64,000 bases of DNA from Streptomyces dioscori. Its GTDB lineage: Bacteria > Actinomycetota > Actinomycetes > Streptomycetales > Streptomycetaceae. Location of the stretch: positions 1 through 64,000 of the forward strand of contig NZ_KZ679065.1 in assembly GCF_003024195.1 (NCBI RefSeq), in the 5' to 3' direction. This document shows, piece by piece, positions 1 to 7,642 of this stretch. Made by a program: the position numbers and the translations under genes. The notes under the pieces are model-generated. The model saw nothing but the letters and a program-made list of their open reading frames with translations. It did not search any database and was not told where the DNA came from. The number at the start of each line of letters is the position of its first letter. The first letter of the stretch is position 1.

Positions 1-400
1 GGGGCTCCCGGACCGGGATCTCGTTGACCCCCGGCTGGTTGTACGACACCGTTCGTGTGACGACGTGCCCGCTCGGCAGGCGGTGGCGCGTGCGGGTGAG
101 GTAGCCGTGCGCCTCCAGCTCCCGCAGGGCCGACGCGATTCTCGTCTCGCCCTCGGGGAAGCGGTCCGTCAGCGTCCTGATGTCGACGCGGGCGCCGGTG
201 GGCAGCGACTGGATGTGGACGCCGAGCCCGATCGCGAGCCCCGACAGCTGCGGGTGCTGGGCGAGGTGGTTGCCGATCACCGTGAACCGGGCGGTGTGGC
301 GGACTTTGACGTGTGTGACGCCTCGCGGATGCTGCTGCGCAAACTGATGCGGAATCCGGGGCCGGGCGCACGTGGGCGCGCTAGGGTGCTGTTTATCCAT
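1..400 (-). CDS. Helix-turn-helix regulator, cut by the window edge
   Basis: This frame is open from an ATG at 398-400 to base 1, giving 133 residues with the C-terminus outside the window. After a basic start, the segment FAQQHPRGVTHVKVRHTA leads into a winged-helix-like region: VIGNHLAQHPQLSG, then DIRTLTDRFPEGETRIASAL, then ELEAHGYLTRTRHRLPSG. This looks like the recognition helix and wing of the short HTH proteins common in streptomycetes, and it resembles their phage-replication-like or MarR-like folds. A GAGGAAG sequence lies about 13 nt upstream as a possible ribosome binding site. The DNA target and function are unknown. Family assignment rests on pattern recognition only. Confidence 0.6.
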   Translation of the reverse strand, partial: MDKQHPSAPTCARPRIPHQFAQQHPRGVTHVKVRHTARFTVIGNHLAQHPQLSGLAIGLGVHIQSLPTGARVDIRTLTDRFPEGETRIASALRELEAHGYLTRTRHRLPSGHVVTRTVSYNQPGVNEIPVREP

Positions 401-681
401 GGGGAAGCGTCTTCTTCCTCGGTGGTCAGGCCCTCGATCGGGAGTCCAGTCCCGGCCGGGGGCCGTCGCATGTTCTGGGGTCTGTTCGGGCGAGCATATG
501 ACCGACAACCAGTCGGAAATCCAGCTGAGTTGCGGATTGTCACCCTTGTGGGCGATGCGGGTTCGCGGTGCTGACGAGAGGCCGAACCGGGTCAGGTGAG
601 AGCCGGGCGGGGCTGGGTTTGGTGGGTTCTCTCCCTGAGTTCTTGAAAAGCATTTGATGCCGGGCGGTACCGGTCGGTCGT
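401..681. other. Intergenic stretch without a convincing gene
   Basis: This 281-bp region separates the cut HTH gene from the converging-side end of the ATPase gene. A 33-codon ATG frame exists near 498, but it has no ribosome binding site and no recognisable sequence. No strong hairpin or repeat unit was found. Confidence 0.4.
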
Positions 682-1197
682 TTACCGGGACGGTGGAATC
701 CGGGGGCCGGTGGGGGCGGGTCCGGAGCCGGCGGGCTTCAGCGCCGGCGTCAGTGCTGATGCCGGTGCCGGATGCGGTACGAAGTTGAGCTCGGCCCAGA
801 CCGTCTTGCGCGGGGGTCTGCCGGGCGTGACACCCCAACGGTCGGAAAGCGCCTCCACGATGACGAGCCCGCGCCCCGACTCGTCGGCGGGGCCCGGGTG
901 TTGCGGGCCGAGGGTCCGACGGTCGCCGCGGGTGTCGGTCACCTCGATACGGAGGGTGCCGCCGATCACGTACAGCGTGAGGCGGAAGTCGCGGCCGGGG
1001 ACGCGGCCGTGCGTGACGGCGTTGGCGGCCAGCTCGGCCACGATGTGCTCCGCGCGGTCGGGGTCCAACGGCAGCCCCCAGGCGCGGACTTGCTCGGTCG
1101 TGAACCGCCGGGCGAGACGGGCGCCGCGGGGTGTCGCTGAAAGGAGCAGGCTGAAGCTGCGGACGGTTTCTTGATTCACGTCACACAGCGTGGCCAC
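682..1197 (-). CDS. RsbW/SpoIIAB-like ATP-binding protein (WhiJ-type module 1)
   Basis: 171 residues from a GTG start; a second in-frame GTG at 1179 is possible, as neither has a clear ribosome binding site. The Bergerat ATPase motifs are visible: N-box ELAANAVTHG near residues 54-63, G1-like DTRGD near 88, and G2 ESGRGLVIVEALSDRWG near 105-121. A proline-rich tail of about 30 residues follows. Such proteins are related to anti-sigma-factor kinases, but many stand-alone Streptomyces members have no known partner. It is transcribed divergently from the XRE regulator at 1320 and its DUF397 partner. This arrangement recurs at 38.8-40.5 kb and resembles whiJ-type loci. Partner and signal are inferred, not shown. 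Confidence 0.85.
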   Translation of the reverse strand: MATLCDVNQETVRSFSLLLSATPRGARLARRFTTEQVRAWGLPLDPDRAEHIVAELAANAVTHGRVPGRDFRLTLYVIGGTLRIEVTDTRGDRRTLGPQHPGPADESGRGLVIVEALSDRWGVTPGRPPRKTVWAELNFVPHPAPASALTPALKPAGSGPAPTGPRIPPSR

Positions 1198-1319
1198 CCG
1201 TGTCTACTCTGAACTGGGGTTACGACTCTGCGTATCGGGACTGTCACTCTGTGGTCCCGGTCTGTCCTGGTTGTCTCGGGTGTCGTACGGGTGCGGGTGG
1301 GTGTTGGAGGTGGGTGGAG

Positions 1320-2171
1320 ATGAGCAGCGGTGAGGGCGTGGACGAGGCGGGCTGGGACCTCGAACCGGGGGACGAGAGCGCGCCGTTGGTGGAGGCCGTC
1401 GGGCGGCTGGTCAGGATCTGCCGCGAGGCGGCCGGGCTGCGGGTCGCCGACGTCGGTGAGGCCCTCGGATACGGCGAGGACATGATCCGCAAGATCGAGC
1501 GCGGGGCGCGGATTCCCCGGCCGGAGTTCCTCGACCGGGCGGACGAGGTGCTGAAGGCGAGCGGGCACCTCAAGGCGTTCAAGGGGGATGTGGAGAGGGC
1601 CCGGTACCCGAAAAAGGTGCGGGAGCTGAAGGAGTTGGAGGACGGGGCGGTCGAGTTGCTGCAATACAGCAACCACAACATCCAAGGACTGCTGCAGACG
1701 CCGGAGTACGCGCGGGCGCTGTTTGAGATGCGACAGCCCATGCACTCGCCGGACGCGGTGGAACGGGGTATCGCTGCGCGTCTGGCCAGAAAATCGATCT
1801 TCGAGCGAGAGCCCGCTCCGACGCTCAGCTTTGTCCAGGAACAGGTGACGCTGGAACGCCCCCTCGGTGGGAACATGGTGCTACGGCGGCAACTCGAACA
1901 CTTGCTAGAGGTGGGGAAGCTGCGGAACGTCACACTTCAGGTCATGCCGACCAAGCGCGAAGAGCATGCCGGGGTGCAGGGTCTGATCCAGGTGCTGAAG
2001 TTCGCCGACGGAACCGCGGTTGGACGTTGCCCTGGCGCGTTCAACGGCCGCCCTGTCAGCGACCCCAGGGATCTTCGTATTCTTGAACTGCGCTATGGCA
2101 TGATCCGGGCGCAGGCTCTCACGCCTGGGGAGTCGCTGGCCTTCATCGAACGAACGCTGGGAGAGCTATGA
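1320..2171 (+). CDS. XRE-family regulator with DUF5753 domain (WhiJ-like, module 1)
   Basis: 283 residues. The ATG at 1320 is preferred over upstream in-frame starts because GGAGG lies 9-14 nt before it and the upstream residues look non-coding. An N-terminal HTH (about residues 20-75: LVRICREAAGLRVADVGEALG and DMIRKIERGARIP) is followed by the C-terminal DUF5753 effector region, with LLQTPEYARAL, FVQEQVTLERPLGG and LQVMPTKREEHAGVQG. This layout is that of WhiJ-type DNA-binding proteins that affect development or antibiotic genes in streptomycetes. The stop overlaps the start of the DUF397 gene by 4 nt (ATGA), so the two are translationally coupled. Ligand and target are unknown. Confidence 0.9.
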   Translation: MSSGEGVDEAGWDLEPGDESAPLVEAVGRLVRICREAAGLRVADVGEALGYGEDMIRKIERGARIPRPEFLDRADEVLKASGHLKAFKGDVERARYPKKVRELKELEDGAVELLQYSNHNIQGLLQTPEYARALFEMRQPMHSPDAVERGIAARLARKSIFEREPAPTLSFVQEQVTLERPLGGNMVLRRQLEHLLEVGKLRNVTLQVMPTKREEHAGVQGLIQVLKFADGTAVGRCPGAFNGRPVSDPRDLRILELRYGMIRAQALTPGESLAFIERTLGEL

Positions 2172-2359
2172 GCACCACGGAACTCCGCTGGTTCAAAAGC
2201 AGCTACAGCGACAGCGGCGAGATTGACGACTGCGTCGAAATAGCCAAAGCCCCCGCCGCCGTCCACGTCCGTGACTCCAAGAACCCTGCCGGGGCGCGGC
2301 TCACCCTCAGCCCTGCCGCCTGGGCGTCGTTCGTGGCCCCCCTGGCGCCGGGCCGCTAG
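2168..2359 (+). CDS. DUF397 small protein (module 1)
   Basis: 63 residues. It carries the hallmark N-terminus LRWFKSSYSDSG, then DDCVEIAKAP, VHVRDSKNP and a closing WASFVAPLA. It starts inside the stop codon of the upstream DUF5753 gene (ATGA overlap), the usual coupling for this pair. DUF397 proteins (AbaA-like in Streptomyces) are thought to modulate their WhiJ-like neighbour; the biochemical activity is unknown. It ends 18 bp before the converging DUF1963-like gene. Confidence 0.92.
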   Translation: MSTTELRWFKSSYSDSGEIDDCVEIAKAPAAVHVRDSKNPAGARLTLSPAAWASFVAPLAPGR

Positions 2360-2377
2360 CCGGGGTCGGGGGCCGGG

Positions 2378-3421
2378 TCACTGCATGTTCTGCACATGCG
2401 GATGGTCGGGCGCGGCCGTACACACGTACAGCTGCAAGTTGTAGCTGCGGCCGATGTTCAGCCGGGTCGAGCAGGCCGGGCCGAGGAAGTGCAGGCCCGT
2501 ATAGCCGGCGTCCTCCACAGGACGCCAACTGCCGCTGCCGCCGTCCCATTCGCCGCCGTCGATCGTGAGCAGGGGCCGCACGTCCGAGCCGCACTCGGGG
2601 CACGCCATGGGGAACGGGTCGCTGAAGCTCCAGGGGGCGTGACCGCCGACCTTGCAACCCGGGGCGACGCTGAGGTCGTACTGATAGCCGATGGCGGCGG
2701 CGTCATCCAGCTCGTCCGACTCATCCAGTTCCTCCGGGTTCTGCTCTTCCTCCCAGGCCTCGATGCGGTCCGCCAGGTCCTCGGGCAGTTCGTGCGGGGC
2801 CGGGTACTCGGTGACCGTTTCGGGGTGGAGCACGCAGGGTTCGGGGAGGTAGTCGTCGTTGCCGATCACCGACGGCCGCGGGGCGGTGGTGAGGGGGTCG
2901 GTCACGTCGGCGGAGGCGCGCCAGCGGAGTGTGACCGCGGGGAGGTAGTCCTCGGTGTGGTCGAAGGGGCACCACAGGACCTGGAGCAGATCGGCACCGG
3001 CCGGGCGGGGCAGCGCGGGGACGTCGGCGGCGTACAGCTGGACCACGGGGATCATGGGGGCCGGGCCGTCCTGGGGTATCCGTGTCCGGCCGGAGAACGA
3101 GGCGCGGTCGACGACGACCTGCTCCTCGGGGGTGAGGAGATCGGCGCCCTCGGCACGTGGCCGCGCCCAGGCCTCGTCGAGGATGCGCCGTCCCAGCCGT
3201 ACGTCGTCGGGGGTGACACCGCGGTGCGAGGGGCCGGCGTGATCCGGGCAGGTGGGCCACGGTTCGTGGGCCGGCCACAGAAGAGGACCGCCGATCGAAC
3301 TGTCGGCGGCGGTCGGCGTACCGGCACGCGGGTGCAGTCGTACGGCGGTACGGGCCATCGGCGCCAACTCGGGGAAGAGGGCGGTGATGTCGAGGGGGCG
3401 GGGTGGGGTGGTGCGGGGCAT
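2378..3421 (-). CDS. DUF1963 (YwqG-like) protein
   Basis: 347 residues from ATG 3421. Recognisable blocks are SSIGGPLLWPAHEPWP (near 42), PVVQLYAADVP (near 125), LLQVLWCPFDH, the GCKVGGHAPWSFSDP segment with a nearby CPECG, and LLTIDGGEWDGG, which match the DUF1963/YwqG family. That family has no established function. An acidic linker (EEEQNPEELDESDELDD) interrupts the fold. The start has no ribosome binding site, but TAGCCT on the minus strand ends 7 nt before the ATG, so the mRNA is probably leaderless. A longer frame reaching 3529 is therefore not preferred. Confidence 0.75.
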   Translation of the reverse strand: MPRTTPPRPLDITALFPELAPMARTAVRLHPRAGTPTAADSSIGGPLLWPAHEPWPTCPDHAGPSHRGVTPDDVRLGRRILDEAWARPRAEGADLLTPEEQVVVDRASFSGRTRIPQDGPAPMIPVVQLYAADVPALPRPAGADLLQVLWCPFDHTEDYLPAVTLRWRASADVTDPLTTAPRPSVIGNDDYLPEPCVLHPETVTEYPAPHELPEDLADRIEAWEEEQNPEELDESDELDDAAAIGYQYDLSVAPGCKVGGHAPWSFSDPFPMACPECGSDVRPLLTIDGGEWDGGSGSWRPVEDAGYTGLHFLGPACSTRLNIGRSYNLQLYVCTAAPDHPHVQNMQ

Positions 3422-3428
3422 GGGGGAG

Positions 3429-3434
3429 AGGCTA
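3429..3434 (-). promoter_or_regulatory. -10 box of a probable leaderless promoter (DUF1963 gene)
   Basis: TAGCCT followed by CTCCCCC (7 nt) and then ATG, read on the minus strand. It fits TANNNT and places the transcription start on the start codon. No convincing -35 was seen. Confidence 0.5.
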
Positions 3435-3534
3435 TGTGTGCACGCAGGCGCAAGGTGAAGGTGGGGCACGTCCGATGGCCGACGGGGCGCGGGCGGCGGC
3501 GTACACCTGGTCCACCGAGGGGGATGCAAACGCC

Positions 3535-3885
3535 GTGACCGCGGAATTTCACATGAAGCTGGACGAAGGAATGCTCGGCTATTTCCGCGAGATAGCGGAC
3601 GAAATGGCGGGGCGGTTCGGTATCTCCCGCGCGGAGGCGGTGGCGAGGGTCAGTGAGAGGTACGGAGGTACGGAGATATCTCCGTACCCCGATCTCATGT
3701 GCCATGAGCTTCCGGAGTTCTGGGCTTACGGCCTGTACTACTACCCCGACGACGCCGGACGTCTTCCGACGGGGGACGCGGACGCGGGTGTCGACCTGGC
3801 GCGACTGCGGATCCGTCCCCGGCCGCCCGAGGATTCGCCCGTGTGGACCCTCCGTGGGGACCTTCGAGGCGGGGGAGAGGCGTGA
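3535..3885 (+). CDS. Conserved-looking hypothetical protein
   Basis: 116 residues from GTG 3535. An in-frame ATG at 3475 is an alternative. GAGGGGG precedes the GTG by about 11 nt. The protein has an N-terminal helix-rich part (KLDEGMLGYFREIADEMAGRFGISRAEAVARV), a motif YPDLMCHELPEFWAYGLYYYPDD, and an acidic C-terminus. No domain is recognised. Its stop overlaps the start of the next gene by 4 nt (GTGA), which indicates coexpression with 3882-4310 and perhaps 4350-5072. Confidence 0.65.
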   Translation: MTAEFHMKLDEGMLGYFREIADEMAGRFGISRAEAVARVSERYGGTEISPYPDLMCHELPEFWAYGLYYYPDDAGRLPTGDADAGVDLARLRIRPRPPEDSPVWTLRGDLRGGGEA

Positions 3886-4310
3886 GCAGCACTGTCGAGT
3901 ACCGGCTCCGGGGCTCCCGCTCGCAGGGCGGCCTGGCCGCGGACCTTACGGCGGAGCACCGCTCCCCTGGTACCGGTGACGGAAGCTGCCTGCAGATCCA
4001 TCGCAACGTCTCGCTGGCGCTCCCGGGCGGCACTCACTGGCGCGACGCCGCATGGCTCGCCTTCGGGCTCTCCGTGCACTCCGCGGACCTGTCCTCCGCG
4101 CACCCCGACGGCCTGCTCGTCGAGGTCGCCGCGCTCACCTTCCCCCTCGCCCACTACCGGCCCGAGGTCGCGGCGCTGGTGATGGACGCCTGGCTGCGCA
4201 ACGAATTCGCCCTGCCTGATCAGGGGCTGCGCGCCGCTCGCGACGAGGAGAAGGGGGAATGGGGATTCCAGTGGGGAGGGCATCCTGACCCCTTTTCGGG
4301 CGGGCCCTGA
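3882..4310 (+). CDS. Hypothetical protein, coupled to upstream gene
   Basis: 142 residues from GTG 3882, directly after GGGGGAGAGG and overlapping the preceding stop. The sequence has a central VSLALPGGTHWRDAAWLAFGLSVHSADL and a C-terminal FPLAHYRPEVAALVMDAWLRNEF. No signal peptide, membrane segment or known motif is visible. It is probably a cytoplasmic partner of the upstream small protein; function unknown. Confidence 0.65.
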   Translation: MSSTVEYRLRGSRSQGGLAADLTAEHRSPGTGDGSCLQIHRNVSLALPGGTHWRDAAWLAFGLSVHSADLSSAHPDGLLVEVAALTFPLAHYRPEVAALVMDAWLRNEFALPDQGLRAARDEEKGEWGFQWGGHPDPFSGGP

Positions 4311-4349
4311 CTGGTGGTCGTTACCGCGCCGCGCAAAGGAAGAGCTGCA

Positions 4350-5072
4350 ATGGGTGATGCATACGCCTCGTGTGTCTTCTGTGGGGAATTCGTCCTGCAT
4401 GTCCCCGGGTGGGCCAGCGATGTTCCCTCGTACCGGCTCATGCGGGCGACCTGGCGGGAGGAGCACGCGTTCCTCGTCGGGTCGCTCCACTTCTCCTGCC
4501 TGCGGGCGTCGGCCGTCCGGGCGGAGTTCGCCGCCGAGTTCGCGGGGATCGCGACCGGGCACGGGAGGGAGATTGCGTTTCAGGCGGCCGGCGGGACGCG
4601 GACCCTGGTCCAGCCCGGTCTCGGGTATGTCGAGGAGATCTTCCGGGGTGACGCGTGCGCCGTCCATCGCAGTGACACCCGGGACAGCTGGCTCGTACAG
4701 GAGCATGCCGGGCCCTGGTACGTGCTGGACCGGCCGCAGATCGAGGGCGTCGCGCGAGGGGAGCGGCCTCGTCTCGATTCCGGTGTGGAGCGGATCGTGC
4801 TCCCGGGGGAGCCGATGGCGGGCCTCGCCGATGCCACGCTTCCCGGGCTGTTGGACAGCCTCGGTGTCACGGACCGGTATCCGGGCCTCGCTGCGGGGGA
4901 GCCGGAGTACGAGTTCTGGAAGTACTCCGCCCCCAAGCGCGTACTGGAGTACGCGGTGATCGCCACCCCGCCCCTGCCCGCGGAGGCCGCCGCGTTCCTG
5001 CGTGACCACGCCCCGGGGTATCGGCCGATCGACTTCGACGCGCTCGGACGCGAGGAGCGGCACCGGGGCTGA
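4350..5072 (+). CDS. Hypothetical protein with N-terminal CxxC
   Basis: 240 residues. ATG 4350 is chosen because AAAGGAAGAG precedes it; a GTG at 4314 lacks this. The N-terminus ASCVFCGEFV has a C8-x2-C11 pair, and later HFSCLRAS provides another Cys-His pair, so a metal-binding knuckle is possible. The rest shows no known domain (GYVEEIFRGDACAVH, PWYVLDRPQIEGV, EYEFWKYSAPKRVLEYAV). It is the last gene before the S10 leader and likely the third member of the 3535-5072 unit. Confidence 0.65.
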   Translation: MGDAYASCVFCGEFVLHVPGWASDVPSYRLMRATWREEHAFLVGSLHFSCLRASAVRAEFAAEFAGIATGHGREIAFQAAGGTRTLVQPGLGYVEEIFRGDACAVHRSDTRDSWLVQEHAGPWYVLDRPQIEGVARGERPRLDSGVERIVLPGEPMAGLADATLPGLLDSLGVTDRYPGLAAGEPEYEFWKYSAPKRVLEYAVIATPPLPAEAAAFLRDHAPGYRPIDFDALGREERHRG

Positions 5073-5553
5073 GAACGCCGGGCGGCGATGCCTGGAAGGC
5101 CCCCGCCGGCACCGCCGACAGGGCCGGGATGCCCGAAGAGTTTGACGCGCGTCCCCCCGGGGGTATCCTCTCCGGCTCGATTCGCCAGGTCGGTGCCCCG
5201 TGTGGCAGACTGTCGGGGTTGCTCGGTTGAGTGCCGATGCTGCGCGCCTCCCGCCGGGAGGACCGGAAGCGAGTCCCACAGTACTCGTCGCCCCAACTGC
5301 CCCAGGGCAGCGCTGGAGCGGACGTACGGGAATCTTCCGGGAAGTGTCAGCGGGGTGCAGACCAGGCACCCGGTGGGTGTTCGGCCCCCGGTCCTGCGGT
5401 CGTCTTTGGGATGGGCCGCGTCCCTGGTAGGGAAATCCGCTTGTGGATATCTCTGCGGTGAGGATGCGACACACCCGACCGCGTGGGTCGGAGACAGGAC
5501 GCGAACCCGCGGGTTGCAGAGCGTTTCACTAGACAAAGGACTACTGAGTAGCC
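5073..5553 (+). other. Long untranslated leader region of the S10 operon
   Basis: About 480 bp without a supported ORF. It contains one good vegetative promoter match at 5142-5169, a second possible -10 (CAGACT near 5204), GC-rich inverted segments, and the purine-rich AAAGGA ribosome binding region before rpsJ. Ribosomal operon leaders often host autoregulatory RNA structures; none could be assigned here by reading alone. Confidence 0.5.
5142..5169 (+). promoter_or_regulatory. Probable S10 operon promoter
   Basis: TTGACG at 5142-5147, a 16-nt spacer and TATCCT at 5164-5169. This matches the HrdB-type consensus TTGACN/TANNNT well and would give a leader of about 375 nt before rpsJ. Confidence 0.6.
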
Positions 5554-5862
5554 ATGGCGGGACAGAAGATCCGCATCCGGCTCAAGGCCTACGACCACGA
5601 GGTCATCGATTCCTCGGCGAAGAAGATCGTCGAGACGGTGACGCGCACTGGTGCGTCGGTCGCGGGCCCGGTGCCGCTGCCCACTGAGAAGAACGTGTAC
5701 TGCGTCATCAAGTCGCCGCACAAGTACAAGGACTCGCGCGAGCACTTCGAGATGCGCACGCACAAGCGCCTGATCGACATTCTCGACCCGACCCCCAAGA
5801 CCGTTGACTCTTTGATGCGACTCGACCTCCCGGCCGGTGTCGACATCGAGATCAAGCTCTAA
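5554..5862 (+). CDS. rpsJ: 30S ribosomal protein S10
   Basis: 102 residues, full length. It starts MAGQKIRIRLKAYDHEVID, with the conserved GPVPLPTEKNVYCVIKSPHKYKDSREHFEMRTHKR loop region typical of S10. S10 (NusE) is part of the 30S head and also binds NusB in antitermination. It is the first gene of the S10-spc string; rplC follows after 16 nt. AAAGGA lies 13-19 nt before the ATG. Confidence 0.99.
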   Translation: MAGQKIRIRLKAYDHEVIDSSAKKIVETVTRTGASVAGPVPLPTEKNVYCVIKSPHKYKDSREHFEMRTHKRLIDILDPTPKTVDSLMRLDLPAGVDIEIKL

Positions 5863-5878
5863 GGGATGTGGTCTGAGA

Positions 5879-6523
5879 ATGGTTAAGCAGATCAAGGGCA
5901 TCCTGGGCGAGAAGCTCGGCATGACGCAGGTGTGGGACGAGAACAACCGTGTTGTTCCGGTCACCGTCGTCAAGGCCAGCCCCAACGTCGTGACCCAGGT
6001 CCGTACGAATGACGTCGACGGCTACGAGTCGGTCCAGATCGCCTTCGGCGAGATCGACCCGCGCAAGGTGAACAAGCCCCTCAAGGGCCACTTCGCCAAG
6101 GCCGACGTCACTCCCCGCCGTCACCTCGTCGAGATCCGTACCGCTGACGCCAGCGAGTACGTCCTCGGCCAGGAGATCACCGCCGAGACCTTCGAGTCCG
6201 GCATCAAGGTGGACGTGACCGGTACGAGCAAGGGCAAGGGCTTCGCCGGTGTCATGAAGCGTCACAACTTCAAGGGACTCGGCGCCGGTCACGGCACCCA
6301 GCGCAAGCACCGCTCTCCCGGCTCCATCGGTGGCTGCGCCACCCCGGGCCGTGTGTTCAAGGGCCTCCGCATGGCGGGTCGCATGGGCAACGAGCGCGTC
6401 ACCACCCAGAACCTGACCGTCCACGCCGTTGACGCGGAGAAGGGTCTGCTGCTCATCAAGGGCGCGGTCCCCGGTCCGAACGGCGGCCTCGTCCTGGTCC
6501 GCACCGCGGCCAAGGGGGCCTGA
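5879..6523 (+). CDS. rplC: 50S ribosomal protein L3
   Basis: 214 residues from ATG 5879 (MVKQIKGILGEKLGMTQVWDE). An upstream in-frame GTG overlapping rpsJ is not used. It has the L3 signature loop FAGVMKRHNFKGLGAGHG near residue 123 and GCATPGRVFKGLRMAGRMGN. L3 is an early-binding 23S rRNA protein close to the peptidyl transferase centre. rplD follows after 7 nt. Confidence 0.98.
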   Translation: MVKQIKGILGEKLGMTQVWDENNRVVPVTVVKASPNVVTQVRTNDVDGYESVQIAFGEIDPRKVNKPLKGHFAKADVTPRRHLVEIRTADASEYVLGQEITAETFESGIKVDVTGTSKGKGFAGVMKRHNFKGLGAGHGTQRKHRSPGSIGGCATPGRVFKGLRMAGRMGNERVTTQNLTVHAVDAEKGLLLIKGAVPGPNGGLVLVRTAAKGA

Positions 6524-6530
6524 GGTACCG

Positions 6531-7187
6531 ATGAGCACTGTTGACATCATTTCGCCGGCAGGCGACAAGACCGGGACGGTCGAGCTCCCCGCGGAGATCT
6601 TCGACGTCGAGAAGATCAGCATCCCGCTGCTTCACCAGGTCGTAGTCGCTCAGCTGGCCGCTGCCCGCCAGGGCACGCACAAGACCAAGACCCGCGGCGA
6701 GGTTCGTGGTGGCGGTAAGAAGCCTTACCGTCAGAAGGGCACCGGCCGCGCGCGCCAGGGCTCGACCCGCGCCCCGCAGTTCGCCGGTGGTGGCGTCGTC
6801 CACGGCCCGCAGCCGCGTGACTACTCGCAGCGGACCCCGAAGAAGATGAAGGCCGCGGCCCTGCGCCACGCCCTCACCGACCGGGCCCGCAACGCTCGCA
6901 TCCACGTCGTCTCCGGCGTGATCGAGGGCGACAACCCCTCCACCAAGGCCGCGAAGGTCCTGCTCGGCAAGATCTCGGAGCGCAAGAACCTGCTCCTGGT
7001 CATCGACCGTGCCGACGAGGCCGCGCTGCTCTCCGCGCGCAACCTGCCCCAGGTCCACATCCTGGAGCCGGGCCAGCTGAACACGTACGACGTTCTCGTC
7101 TCGGACGACGTGGTCTTCACCCAGGCCGCTTTCGAGTCCTTCGTGTCTGGCCCCCAGGCCTCTGACACCGAAGGGAGCGAAGCCTGA
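6531..7187 (+). CDS. rplD: 50S ribosomal protein L4
   Basis: 218 residues from ATG 6531 (MSTVDIISPAGDKTGTVELP). The basic extended loop (GEVRGGGKKPYRQKGTGRARQGS) that lines the exit tunnel is present. L4 is the autogenous S10-operon regulator in E. coli; whether it acts so here is not known. The stop TGA overlaps the rplW ATG by 1 nt. Confidence 0.98.
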   Translation: MSTVDIISPAGDKTGTVELPAEIFDVEKISIPLLHQVVVAQLAAARQGTHKTKTRGEVRGGGKKPYRQKGTGRARQGSTRAPQFAGGGVVHGPQPRDYSQRTPKKMKAAALRHALTDRARNARIHVVSGVIEGDNPSTKAAKVLLGKISERKNLLLVIDRADEAALLSARNLPQVHILEPGQLNTYDVLVSDDVVFTQAAFESFVSGPQASDTEGSEA

Positions 7188-7603
7188 TGGCTACGCGTCA
7201 CCCGAGCATCGCCCCCAAGGCGGCCAAGGCCGCCAAGGCCGCGCGCATCGCCAAGGCGAAGCGCCACGAGGCCGAGGGCAAGAACACCGTTGAGACGCCG
7301 CTGAGCAAGAGCTTCACGGACCCCCGTGACGTCCTCATCAAGCCGGTCGTCTCCGAGAAGAGCTACGCGCTGCTCGACGAGGGCAAGTACACCTTCGTCG
7401 TCGCGCCGGGCGCCAACAAGACCCAGATCAAGCAGGCCGTCCAGGCGGTCTTCTCGGTCAAGGTCACCGGGGTCAACACGATCAACCGCCAGGGAAAGCG
7501 CAAGCGGACCAAGAGCGGCTTCGGCAAGCGTGCTGACACCAAGCGCGCCATCGTGACCCTCGCTGAGGGCGACCGTATCGACATCTTCGGCCAGGCCTCC
7601 TAA
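7187..7603 (+). CDS. rplW: 50S ribosomal protein L23, with N-terminal extension
   Basis: 138 residues. The L23 domain begins at DPRDVLIKPVVSEKSYALLDEG (about residue 46). It is preceded by an Ala/Lys-rich extension of about 45 residues (APKAAKAAKAARIAKAKRHE), longer than the roughly 100 residues of most bacterial L23. The extension looks like a tail that could contact rRNA or tunnel-exit factors. Start is coupled to rplD (TGATG). Confidence 0.98.
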   Translation: MATRHPSIAPKAAKAAKAARIAKAKRHEAEGKNTVETPLSKSFTDPRDVLIKPVVSEKSYALLDEGKYTFVVAPGANKTQIKQAVQAVFSVKVTGVNTINRQGKRKRTKSGFGKRADTKRAIVTLAEGDRIDIFGQAS

Positions 7604-7642
7604 CGGAGCGCCCTGGTCCGAATATCGGACGAGGACTGAGAA

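Noticed and set aside
498..599. 33-codon ATG frame
   Set aside because: No ribosome binding site or leaderless box and no recognisable sequence.
3741..5536. Long minus-strand frames over 3.7-5.5 kb
   Set aside because: They oppose three plus-strand genes with ribosome binding sites and coupled starts, and extend through the S10 leader.
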